Source: Ruegeria sp. HKCCA6707 (GTDB lineage Bacteria; Pseudomonadota; Alphaproteobacteria; Rhodobacterales; Rhodobacteraceae). Taken from it: a DNA stretch of 64,000 nt. The stretch lies in the NCBI RefSeq assembly GCF_013033515.1, contig NZ_WQEG01000001.1, forward strand, positions 1,054,001 through 1,118,000, in the 5' to 3' direction. Of the stretch, positions 42,889-51,409 are shown piece by piece. Below the pieces are notes generated by a model. It did not search any database, was not told the DNA's origin, and was given only the letters and a program-made list of their open reading frames with translations. Position 1 is the first letter of the stretch. Each line of letters begins with the position of its first letter. Both the position numbers and the translations under genes were made by a program.

Positions 42889-44244
42889 ATGGATGGACAA
42901 TGCTGTGGACCGGGCTTCAGGAGTCCGCAAGAAGCCATCAAAGCCCCACGAGAAAAGCTACTCTACACGATCGCCATCTACACCGGGACAGGGATCCAGA
43001 AACCTGATTACCTTGCTACAGTGGATGTCGACCCTGACAGCCCGACCTATTCTCAGGTAATCCATCGGCTGGAAATGCCGGGGATTGGGGACGAGCTTCA
43101 CCACATGGGGTGGAACGCCTGTTCGTCCTGTCACGACGACGGCTCGATGTCCCGCAAATACCTGATCCTGCCGGGCGTACGCTCTAACAACCTTCACATC
43201 GTTGATACAGCCACTGACCCGCGTGCGCCGCGGTTGCATAAGATCATCGACGGGGCCGAGATCAAGGCCAAGGCAGATTTATCGGGCCCGCATACGGTGC
43301 ATTGTTTGGGCTCGGAAATCATCATTTCCTTCCTTGGAAACGCCAAGGGTGAGGCTCCTGGAGGCTATCTGCATCTCGACAAAGAGTTCAACATCGTCGG
43401 TCGCTGGGAAACCTCGATGGGAGATATCAAGTTTGGCTACGATTTCTGGTACCAACCGCGCCACAACGTGATGGTCAGTTCCGAATGGGCTGCGCCCAAT
43501 ACCTTCATGCCGGGCTTCGATCTGGAAGAAGTGGGACATCTGAAATATGGGCGGGAGCTGCATTTTTGGGATTTCGAAAAGCGCGAACCGGTCGAAAGCT
43601 TCTATTTGGGTGAGGACGGGCTGTTGCCACTGGAAGTCAAGTTCCACCATGACCCCGACAGCACGCATGGGTTCTGTGGCGCAGCTCTTTCGACCAATGT
43701 CATTCATTGGTGGCAAGACGATGCTAATAAGTGGCAGTGGGAAAAGATAATCGACGTAGAAAACGAGATGCATCCGGAATGGCCGATCCCGTTACCGGGG
43801 GTTATGTCGGCGATCCTGATCTCGATGGACGACAAATACTTGTATCTAAACAATTGGCTGCATGGAGATATGCGCCAGTATGACATCACCGATCCTCATA
43901 ATCCCAAGCTGACTGGCCAAGTGTTTATGGGGGGGCTTTTGGGTAAAGCTCCAAGCGTAAATGGGGTTGAGGTCGCAGGTGGTCCGCAAATGTTCCAGCT
44001 CTCTCTCGACGGACGAAGGCTTTATGTCACGACCTCGCTGTTCTCGACTTGGGATAACCAGTTCTATCCTGAGATCCGCGAAAAGGGCGGGGTGATGGTG
44101 ATGATCGATTGCGACCCTGAAAACGGTGGTATGAAGATCAACGAGGATTTCATTGTGGACTTTGGCAAAGAACCAAATGGTCCATCGCGCTGTCACGAGA
44201 GCCGGTATCCGGGCGGTGATTGCACAAGCGACATCTGGCTATGA
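42889..44244 (+). CDS. mtoX: Selenium-binding protein / methanethiol oxidase (SBP56)
   Basis: 451 residues of the SELENBP1/SBP56 family. Bacterial members (MtoX) oxidise methanethiol to formaldehyde, H2S and H2O2 and need copper. Family motifs: MDGQCCGPGFRSPQEAIKAP, HHMGWNACSSCHDDGSMSRK with the conserved cysteine, SGPHTVHCLG, VMVSSEWAAPN, FHHDPDSTHGF and GGPQMFQLSLDGRR. No signal peptide, so cytoplasmic, unlike the exported Hyphomicrobium enzyme. The ATG at 42889 has GGGAGGAG upstream. The next gene starts in its stop codon (ATGA). The SCO1/mauG neighbours reported for mtoX are not here. The oxidase role is inferred from family. Confidence 0.88.
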   Translation: MDGQCCGPGFRSPQEAIKAPREKLLYTIAIYTGTGIQKPDYLATVDVDPDSPTYSQVIHRLEMPGIGDELHHMGWNACSSCHDDGSMSRKYLILPGVRSNNLHIVDTATDPRAPRLHKIIDGAEIKAKADLSGPHTVHCLGSEIIISFLGNAKGEAPGGYLHLDKEFNIVGRWETSMGDIKFGYDFWYQPRHNVMVSSEWAAPNTFMPGFDLEEVGHLKYGRELHFWDFEKREPVESFYLGEDGLLPLEVKFHHDPDSTHGFCGAALSTNVIHWWQDDANKWQWEKIIDVENEMHPEWPIPLPGVMSAILISMDDKYLYLNNWLHGDMRQYDITDPHNPKLTGQVFMGGLLGKAPSVNGVEVAGGPQMFQLSLDGRRLYVTTSLFSTWDNQFYPEIREKGGVMVMIDCDPENGGMKINEDFIVDFGKEPNGPSRCHESRYPGGDCTSDIWL

Positions 44245-44606
44245 CTATGTATACCGTGACCATCGCGAACAGAGATGGAGCGCAATACTGTGTGGATGCG
44301 CGGCGTTCACTTCTGGAAACGCTGAGAGAACAGGGCGTCGACTTGCCTTTTGGGTGCAAGTATGGCGGCTGCATTACCTGCGCGGCAAAACTAAAGACTG
44401 GCGCGATCGATCAACGCCGACAGGTTGCGCTGAATAATCGGCAAATTGCTAACGGCTATGTAATCCTTTGCGTGGCACGTCCGACATCCGACATCACGCT
44501 TGAGATAGGGGTCGAAAGCCATGACAAGTTGTACCGCAATCCGTTTCTCGACCCACTCAAACCCCACGAACTCAAGGCTGACATTGCGACGCCGAAGGAA
44601 GGTTAA
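44241..44606 (+). CDS. 2Fe-2S plant-type ferredoxin
   Basis: 121 residues. The cluster is held by FGCKYGGCITCAAKLKTG (C-x4-C-x2-C) and the fourth Cys in YVILCVARPTSD. The fold runs from TVTIANRDGAQYCVDARRSLLETLREQG to ITLEIG. A ~25-residue tail follows. It overlaps the oxidase stop by 4 bases (ATGA), so it is translationally coupled and is a probable electron partner in the same pathway. Confidence 0.93.
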   Translation: MTMYTVTIANRDGAQYCVDARRSLLETLREQGVDLPFGCKYGGCITCAAKLKTGAIDQRRQVALNNRQIANGYVILCVARPTSDITLEIGVESHDKLYRNPFLDPLKPHELKADIATPKEG

Positions 44607-44609
44607 CCG

Positions 44610-45074
44610 ATGCCCGAAGCAGACATCGATCGCATCTACGATTACGACCCCAAGTACCTAGCCGACATCCTGCAATCGGTCAAAACCATTGCAATGGTGG
44701 GGGCCAGCGCGGACAAAACAAAATTCAGCTATGGCGTTCTGCGACAGCTCAGCGAAATCGGCTATGATATTCTACCGGTGAATCCTAACCCGAATGTTTC
44801 TGCAATTAGAGGACTCAAAGTATACCACTCGCTGGAAGAGATCGACAGACATGTTGATATGGTAGACGTCTTCCGCCCAAAAGAAGAGTTTTATGGCTTT
44901 GCCGAGAAGGCCATTGCAATCGGGGCAAAAGTTCTTTGGGGTCAGATCGGCGTGTACGACGACAAAGCAGCGCAACTCGCCGAAGCGGCGGGCCTTAAAG
45001 TCGTGATGAACCGATGCCCCAAGATTGAACTCTTCCGCCCTTTTTGGAAGCCGCGCCTGGACCTAAAGATATGA
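44610..45074 (+). CDS. CoA-binding domain protein (YccU-like), mto operon
   Basis: 154 residues, Rossmann fold: TIAMVGASADKTKFSYGVLR, YDILPVNPNPN, VDMVDVFRPKEEF, AKVLWGQIGVYDD, and VVMNRCPKIELFR with the conserved Cys. It is a paralog of 12922-13392. It begins 3 bases after the ferredoxin stop and closes the operon. Its presence here suggests that a CoA-linked or persulfide step belongs to methanethiol breakdown (inference). Confidence 0.9.
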   Translation: MPEADIDRIYDYDPKYLADILQSVKTIAMVGASADKTKFSYGVLRQLSEIGYDILPVNPNPNVSAIRGLKVYHSLEEIDRHVDMVDVFRPKEEFYGFAEKAIAIGAKVLWGQIGVYDDKAAQLAEAAGLKVVMNRCPKIELFRPFWKPRLDLKI

Positions 45075-45604
45075 TGAAATTCGATTGGTAGCGGCCTCCT
45101 CAGCATCCAATAAGGGTGCCAATTGAGATGTTATGCTTACGGAAGAGAAGACACGTAATCCTGCCCGCTTTTCGAAACCCGCGTTCTCTAAACCCAGGAA
45201 TGGCCGTTTTGTTTATACAACCAACGACCACGTAGTCCGCGAACCAGATATTCAGGCTACGTCCCAGCGCCGCGCAGCGGCAAACGGCAGCTTTGTCCTG
45301 CATTGCGGTCGTTCGCGGCAACTTGCTTGAACGTCTACTTTGCGGACAAAGCCGTCATTCGCCTCACCTGCAATCTGGTCAGATCCGAATGTCAGCAAGG
45401 CGCAGAAACCGGACTTTGCAAAAGCTCACCAACTGTGCGGAACCGAACTTGAATCCGGGATATCATGCTGCCGCGCGGTTGGTTGAACCTGTAGGTCGAA
45501 ACAGGTGTAAATTCGCATCCGACTTGATCCGGTTAATCACGAGACTTTTGCGTGGCGTCGTATTGAGAACAGACACGCGTTTGGCGACATTCCTAGATAG
45601 TGGG
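45075..45604. other. Intergenic region with dispersed repeat
   Basis: 530 bases. A near-perfect copy of the 41-nt repeat lies at 45307-45347 (minus orientation), followed by further degraded TTTGC-type pieces to about 45430. The frame of the EamA gene is open upstream into this region, but that part does not look coding. Confidence 0.55.
45307..45347 (-). repeat. Dispersed intergenic 41-nt repeat, copy 1
   Basis: In minus orientation it reads GTCCGCAAAGTAGACGTTCA and on through CAAGTTGC. It matches 52761-52801 exactly and 50341-50381 with two differences (CCGCG versus CAGCA). Confidence 0.85.
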
Positions 45605-46552
45605 ATGACTTCCGCTGAATCCTTGCCTCAATCTACGGATCGCACCCTTGCTGGCGTTGCGCTGATGCTTGGATTTTGCCTGACTGCTCCTTTGCTATAT
45701 GTTGCTGCAAAACTCGCGTCGGCCAGCGTGCCAGTTGGGCAGATAACGGCTGCTCGCTTTGTAGTGCAGTGCGTGCTCATGGCTCCGTTTGTCTGGATAA
45801 TGGGACTTTCACTTCGTGTGGCGCGCGGTGCGTTGTTGATACTTGTATTCCGATCTTTACTTTTACTGTTCGCCACCTTTTGCTTCATTGCGGCAATCCG
45901 AGTAATGCCACTTGCCGATGCGTTGGCAATTGTGTTTGTAGCCCCGTTTATCGTCCTATTGGTCGGCAAGTTTCATCTTGGTGAAGACGTCGGCCCTCGT
46001 CGTGTCGGGGCAGCTCTTGTGGGGTTTGTTGGTGTATTATTCGTCATCCAACCTAGTTTCGCGGCCTTCGGTGCGGTTGCATTAATTCCGCTAGGTACGG
46101 CATGCGCTTTCGCTTTCTACATTCTTGTGACGCGGGGATTGTCGCGACGGATGCACCCCGTGGCTCTACAATTCCACACTGGCCTGATTGCCAGTTTGTT
46201 TTGTGTTCCTACCTTAGTAGTCGCGCAGGGTTCTGGCTCCGAGCTTTTCGATCCTGTTTGGCCGACAGAAATCGCGTTTCTGTGGCTTTTCGGGGCAGGT
46301 TTTTTTGCCACTGTGAGCCACATGATGATGACATATGCGCTTTCCTTTGCCCCTTCTGCTACACTGGCCCCACTTCAGTACTTTGAGCTGCCGGTAGCGA
46401 CCTTGTTTGGCTATCTTGTCTTCAGCGACTTCCCTAACGCTCTCAGCCTTTTTGGTATTGGCATCATCATCGGTGCAGGGCTGTACATGATACATAGAGA
46501 AAGGGTGGCAGCCAGACAGTTGGCCGCAGAGCGCCCAGCACCTCCAATCTAA
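45605..46552 (+). CDS. EamA/DMT-family exporter
   Basis: 315-residue inner-membrane protein with ten predicted helices in two EamA repeats. Repeat one: LAGVALMLGFCLTAPLLYVA, ITAARFVVQCVLMAPF, MPLADALAIVFVAPFIVLLV. Repeat two: LIPLGTACAFAFYILVTRGL, HMMMTYALSFAPSATLAPLQYFELPVATLFGYLVF. It is a metabolite or drug exporter of unknown substrate. GTGGG precedes the ATG at 45605; sequence upstream in frame lies in the repeat region. Confidence 0.88.
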   Translation: MTSAESLPQSTDRTLAGVALMLGFCLTAPLLYVAAKLASASVPVGQITAARFVVQCVLMAPFVWIMGLSLRVARGALLILVFRSLLLLFATFCFIAAIRVMPLADALAIVFVAPFIVLLVGKFHLGEDVGPRRVGAALVGFVGVLFVIQPSFAAFGAVALIPLGTACAFAFYILVTRGLSRRMHPVALQFHTGLIASLFCVPTLVVAQGSGSELFDPVWPTEIAFLWLFGAGFFATVSHMMMTYALSFAPSATLAPLQYFELPVATLFGYLVFSDFPNALSLFGIGIIIGAGLYMIHRERVAARQLAAERPAPPI

Positions 46553-46720
46553 GTCTAAATGCGGACATCGATGACATGTGTTGCGCTTGTTTGTTTCTGC
46601 CCGGCACTCGGATCGGGAATGTCCTCTTCGGGATGCCGCTAACTGCTCATCAATAGCGCAGAAAACGGCAGGAGAGAGCCCAGAGCAGACTAAATGAGTT
46701 TTAGTCCAACCCAAGATCAC

Positions 46721-48595
46721 TCATCCCTGAGGTGAGTACCAGATTGGCGACGTATAGGCCCTTTCTTGTATCGACAGAGGGGCTTCTTCAGGGATTTTTG
46801 CCCCGAAAACCTTGGCATCATAGGTTGTCCACCGCGGGGTCGGTATTGCCAACACTCTGACGTAATAGAACGCGCTTTGCGTCGGGTCGTAGTTCGGGTC
46901 TTCCCAATATCCGGCGAGAATTGCCTGGCCGATGTCATTTGTCCAAGACGCGTTTTCTACATCCACCGTATTGCCGACCGGGCCGTTACACGCCGCGTTT
47001 ACAAGTTCACGCCCGCCACAAGCAACGTCATAAACACGTTCCGACGTTGTGCCGTCACTGCTCAGCCAGCCTTTGACAATCTGAATACGATCGAGGTTGG
47101 CCCCATCGGGGTCACGGAGCGCACGGATGAGAAAGCGCGGAGACCGACCGTCACTATCCGCTGGCAAATCCGCCCCCATCGGGACGCCATTTTCATATCC
47201 ATACGCGGCAAAATCCGCGCGTGGCAGGTCGGCTACGTCGAATTCATATCCGGCGAAAACGCGAACACGTATGTGCGGCCCAGTGGTGGCATAGACTTCT
47301 TTCCGAGCAAACGCATCCCAAATGGCCTCGCGGGTGTTTTCCCTTGCCCAAACGGCCGCCAAACCCGACGCCGAAGTCTGCCATGCATATTGGGCAACAC
47401 TCTCGTCACCACCAATGCCGCCGACGACTTCTTCAAATCGGATCGGGTCAGCAGTAGGTTCAACAGCTGCGACTTTCCCGAAGAAATTGTCCTCGCCAAC
47501 CGTGGACAGCGATGTATGAGCATCGGTTGAACCGATCACGCCAAATTTGAAAGGGTTTGTCCCTGTTTCCGCCTCGTATCCAAGCCCCCGCCGCAATGCT
47601 GCCCGCGCATACTCGCGTGGAAGCATCTCCGGTGTCTTGGGTTCTGGTCCAAGTTGTCCTTTGTCCCACGTTTCGAAGTCAGCAAATTCATCGTCTGGTG
47701 AAAGCATGGGATGCGCTTCGCCGTCACCTTTCATTTGCGTGATTTCGTAGATCGGTTCCCACTTGGCACGTTGTTTGAAATACTCAACATCGAACGGTTC
47801 GCCTGACAAGCGCACTTCGTCAAACATCAAACCGTTGGACAAATTGCCATTGTGCGGGATCGCAAGCAGCTTTTGGCCTGTTGTTTCTTCGGCTTGTTCC
47901 ATCCATGCCCAAAGGTCTTCGGGGTCGAAGCTATCAAAGTTCGAGAAAGGGATGATCTTGTCAGCGCCCTCTTTGCCACCGTTGAATATGACGTTCCTGT
48001 GCAGGTTGTTCCGCTGTGGGTTTGAGGTCCACTCGAACCCGATAAGCGCAGTAAACAAACCCGGTTGATTGTTTGCCTCAGCGGCAGAGGTAATGTTGCT
48101 CCATGCTGTTTGGTAAATCTCCCGATAATCCGCCAATGGGTCTGTGCCAGTGGACTTGGCTTGGCTCCAAATCGACCATGCGCCAACGGGATCGCCGGCC
48201 TCGACAGCCGCGTTCAGTTGCTGGCCAAACTCCGTGGAGAGCAGCGTGGCGTCTTTGGCTGAGAGCAGCGGCGCAAGACCAAGATTCTCGGCGTGATCGG
48301 CAATAACCAGAAAATCCAAGGGTCGGCGCAACCTCGCTTCGACACCGGTGCTGGATGTAACGACTTCGCCTTTGGCAAACCTGTACGCTTCATCAGGGCC
48401 AAGTACATTCCCGATCATACCGGCATCGGCAGAGTATGATGTATGCAAATGGGTGTCGCCGAAAAAGACCTGATTAGGGAAGTCTTGTTGTGGGTAGGGG
48501 GAATACTCTCTTTCTCCGGGTTGAGTGCTTGGGACGTCCTCGGCAAACGCGGCAGCAGTAAACGCAACAGTCAAAATAGATGCTAAACGGAACAT
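46721..48595 (-). CDS. Exported DUF3604 protein (PHP-like fold)
   Basis: 624 residues with a signal peptide (MFRLASILTVAFTAAAFA, cut before EDVPS). The mature chain matches DUF3604: FFGDTHLHTSYSADAGMIG and DFLVIADHAENLGLAPLL at the N-terminus and GSTDAHTSLSTVGEDNFFGK later are metal-binding motifs like those of PHP phosphoesterases; PIWYSPQG ends the chain. It is probably a periplasmic metallohydrolase; substrate unknown. The ATG at 48595 is preferred because AAGAGG stands before it. Confidence 0.88.
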   Translation of the reverse strand: MFRLASILTVAFTAAAFAEDVPSTQPGEREYSPYPQQDFPNQVFFGDTHLHTSYSADAGMIGNVLGPDEAYRFAKGEVVTSSTGVEARLRRPLDFLVIADHAENLGLAPLLSAKDATLLSTEFGQQLNAAVEAGDPVGAWSIWSQAKSTGTDPLADYREIYQTAWSNITSAAEANNQPGLFTALIGFEWTSNPQRNNLHRNVIFNGGKEGADKIIPFSNFDSFDPEDLWAWMEQAEETTGQKLLAIPHNGNLSNGLMFDEVRLSGEPFDVEYFKQRAKWEPIYEITQMKGDGEAHPMLSPDDEFADFETWDKGQLGPEPKTPEMLPREYARAALRRGLGYEAETGTNPFKFGVIGSTDAHTSLSTVGEDNFFGKVAAVEPTADPIRFEEVVGGIGGDESVAQYAWQTSASGLAAVWARENTREAIWDAFARKEVYATTGPHIRVRVFAGYEFDVADLPRADFAAYGYENGVPMGADLPADSDGRSPRFLIRALRDPDGANLDRIQIVKGWLSSDGTTSERVYDVACGGRELVNAACNGPVGNTVDVENASWTNDIGQAILAGYWEDPNYDPTQSAFYYVRVLAIPTPRWTTYDAKVFGAKIPEEAPLSIQERAYTSPIWYSPQG

Positions 48596-48787
48596 TTCGT
48601 AACCTCTTACCATGTTCAGAGTTTACAACACTCAATACAGTAAATATTCCGCATAGTCTGAACTATGTTCGCTCAGCATGGCTGCTGCCAAAGAAAACTC
48701 TACTAACGATGGCTGCTAGCCCAAAGCACTGTTCACGCAATAACTAGAGCACACGACTGTACTGAAGTCTCAAATCAAAATGGTCTT

Positions 48788-50086
48788 CTAAGTTGGTTTG
48801 CTAGAGAAACTCGAGGTTCCATCAATTTTGGCAGTTCGACGACGCGCAATCTCCTGTCGAATTAAATCTATGTGTAAACGTGCATCATATGCTCCCTGGC
48901 GGTATGCGAGCGGTAGATTCAGATTTGCAAGGGCCGTATCTACTTCTTCGATATCTTTGGCGACTTCCTCTACTTCAGTTGAGGTCTGTGCCCTGCTGAG
49001 TTCCTCCTCAAGCGCAGCGATGCGCTGATAAAAACGCCAGACGCGGCGCTTTTGAAACCACACGTAACCGGACGGGACGATCCGCAGAAACGGTACCAAG
49101 AACAATAAAGGCAACAGCAATAACAATACGCTGCCAAACTGCGCCGCGATCCAATATGGCAAGACGCCGTGCAAAAAGTTTGGCCCAGAGTTTATTAGCT
49201 CTGTGGCAATATTGTTTAATGGCACAGGCGGCGAAGCCGTGTTTGGATACTCGCGCGCACTTTGCAAAATATTAGGTTCGCCATGAATGTTCTTTGCTGC
49301 ATTCACTAACCTATCGGTTACCGCAGGGTGCAGATCGGATGCGGCAATAAGTGAAGCTCGCAATGCTAAGATCTTAACATCCTCTGGTGGTCTCGGAGGG
49401 TCGAGTGTGATTGATCCTGCTGGTACAGTTACCGAATTCGCTCCTGAAAGTTTCAATGCAAGGGCGTCGACCAAAGCCATAGGGACGAAAATGATTTCTG
49501 GATCAAAGATTGCATCCATAAGGTAAGGTGCATCGAGTGGAGCGACAAACAACGCTGCATCAGCTTCGTTGGCATATAACGCCTTTATCGCATCATTGCC
49601 CCCAACATTGACGAGGTCTATGCCGACATTTTGCAACCCAGCGGCTTCAATTAGCGCTAAAGCGGCGGCACGAGTACCGGACGCCTTGGTTCCTGCAGCT
49701 AAGCGAATGTCTCCCCATTCTCCTGCATTGGCCCCGACTGGACTAGACTTTCCGCGGAACACCACCATGGGTTCAAGAAAAATAGCACCCAAAGACTGTA
49801 AGTTTTCGTCCTGAGGTATTTCCAGACCACCCTGAACGAATGCGGCATCCACTTCGCCAGAAACAAGTTTTTGAATGTTCTCAACGGACCCCTCGGTTCC
49901 AACTAAAACTACCTGAATGCCGTCACGTGCAAGTTCTGCTTTGTAGAGCTGTCCAACTTGCCAATATCCGCCGCCGCTTATGCCAGCAGCCAGTTTAATA
50001 CTGTTGGGCGGTTTCAAGCCAAAGATCAGAAAAACAAGCAACCCGATAAACATAATCGGAAAGAGAATGAAAAGAGCTAAGCGCAT
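48788..50086 (-). CDS. Membrane-anchored TAXI-type solute-binding protein
   Basis: 432 residues. An N-terminal helix (LALFILFPIMFIGLLVFLIFGL) is followed by a TAXI-type periplasmic domain: KLAAGISGGGYWQVGQLYKAEL, GSVENIQKLVSGEVDAAFVQGG, AAGTKASGTRAAALALIEAAGL. A second membrane helix near residue 320 (FGSVLLLLLPLLFLVPFLRIVP) leads to a cytoplasmic coiled-coil tail (AALEEELSRAQTSTEVEEVAKDIEEV, cut here). No TRAP permease gene is next to it, so a sensing role rather than transport is possible. Confidence 0.82.
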   Translation of the reverse strand: MRLALFILFPIMFIGLLVFLIFGLKPPNSIKLAAGISGGGYWQVGQLYKAELARDGIQVVLVGTEGSVENIQKLVSGEVDAAFVQGGLEIPQDENLQSLGAIFLEPMVVFRGKSSPVGANAGEWGDIRLAAGTKASGTRAAALALIEAAGLQNVGIDLVNVGGNDAIKALYANEADAALFVAPLDAPYLMDAIFDPEIIFVPMALVDALALKLSGANSVTVPAGSITLDPPRPPEDVKILALRASLIAASDLHPAVTDRLVNAAKNIHGEPNILQSAREYPNTASPPVPLNNIATELINSGPNFLHGVLPYWIAAQFGSVLLLLLPLLFLVPFLRIVPSGYVWFQKRRVWRFYQRIAALEEELSRAQTSTEVEEVAKDIEEVDTALANLNLPLAYRQGAYDARLHIDLIRQEIARRRTAKIDGTSSFSSKPT

Positions 50087-50422
50087 TTATTCTCACATTC
50101 AGATGATCGGAACCGATAATTCGTTCTCATTTGATAGCAGTCTTTTTACCAACGAGAAACCGATCACAGTTGGTAGCACTCGAAAGTTCGCGTTCTTCCG
50201 TTTAAGTATCCCTTAAGATTAAGTTGGTAGCGCAAAAAACCAAGAGTGCTTGAACGAGGTTGAAATCAAAAACTGGCCGTCTCAGCAACGGTTTATCTTA
50301 TTAAAAATTGAAACTTAGTTTTGTCTTTGTCGTCGGCTTCGTCCGCAAAGTAGACGTTCAAGCAAGTTGCAGCAAACGACCCCTTGAGCCCAAAGCGGAC
50401 ATATTCGCCGTCTCAACAAGTC
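50087..50422. other. Intergenic region with dispersed repeat
   Basis: 336 bases, no gene supported. It holds repeat copy 2 at 50341-50381, followed by CTTGAGCCCAAAGCGGAC, a piece of the related GGGCTC family. Confidence 0.5.
50341..50381 (+). repeat. Dispersed intergenic 41-nt repeat, copy 2
   Basis: Begins GTCCGCAAAGTAGACGTTCA and ends GCAAACGACC. It differs in two positions from copies 1 and 3. Confidence 0.85.
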
Positions 50423-51310
50423 TCATCCGTCAGGGTGCCGTCCTTCCTCTCGAAGTAGACTAACGACCTCGTCGATCCCAGGATGGCGTCTAGATCTATG
50501 TGGAAGCTCGAGAGCCAACACCCGACCAGTTTTGATGTTTTCGGATGAAACCTTCGTGAGCTGCCCTGACCGAAGCGCCTGCTCGAACAGGCAACTATGT
50601 CCCATAAGCACGCCTGCCCCAGACTTCGCTTCTTCCAAGGCAAGGGCATAGAGCGAGTATCGCGGCCCTCTTTGGGGATCACCAACTGAAACACCCGTCG
50701 CCTCTGACCACATGGACCAGTCTTCTTGCCACGTCTAGTCGTGCAGCAACTGTGCGGCCTCGAGATCGAGATCATCTGCCATCTTCGGTGAACAAACGGG
50801 GAGGATTTCGTCTTCCGCAAGCACGATCTGATCCGATGTCTCAGCCTGGACGGAAAAGAACACCGAAAGATCAAATAGTTCTCTCGACAGGCTCGGAGGG
50901 TTCTCCATCGCGGTTACAGAGACATTCAGATCGGGGCGCTTCTCGCGCAGTTTTCCCAAGCGCGCCGGTAGCCAAAGCTGCGCAATTGAGGGCAAAGCGG
51001 CTATGTGAATCTCAGGGTTCGGCGCCAGATTTCGCAAACTTTGCGTAGCCGCCGCGAGGAGATCAAAGGCATTTGTGAACTCTCCTGCCAGCTTGCGACC
51101 AGAGGAGGACAAAGAGACGCCGTGGGCGCTTCTTTCAAACAGGGTTGTTCCAGCCCAAGCCTCTAAAGCTTTTATATGTTGAGATACCGCACCGGCCGTG
51201 ACGCCCAACTCCTCTGCCGCAGTAACAAAACTTTCCAGCCTTGCCGCAGCCTCGAAAGCGCGCAGAGCATTAAGGGGTGGACCCTTGGGGCGACGTGGTA
51301 GGACCGCCAT
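50423..51310 (-). pseudogene. LysR-family (GcvA-like) regulator with an in-frame TAG
   Basis: From 51310 the frame gives PPLNALRAFEAAARLESFVT, TAGAVSQHIKALEAWAG (HTH) and an effector domain up to LEAAQLLHD, then TAG at 50735-50737. The same frame continues with TWQEDWSMWSEATGVSVGDP and runs to a natural end at 50423, as in GcvA-type regulators, where LLHD is followed by xxW-x-DW. One base change (for instance TCG to TAG) explains it. Total would be 295 residues. It is divergent from the SHMT-like gene. Confidence 0.8.
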
Positions 51311-51409
51311 AAACCTAAGCCTTAGTTTTTCTACGCCAAGAAATAGCAAAACTGGTTTGCGTTGTCATGCGATCTGTCCAATCTGTGTGCAGCCAAGGAG
51401 GGAAATGCG

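Noticed and set aside
42889..44244. Selenoprotein, because of the name selenium-binding protein
   Set aside because: The gene has no in-frame TGA; the family binds selenium through a cysteine and the bacterial role is thiol oxidation.
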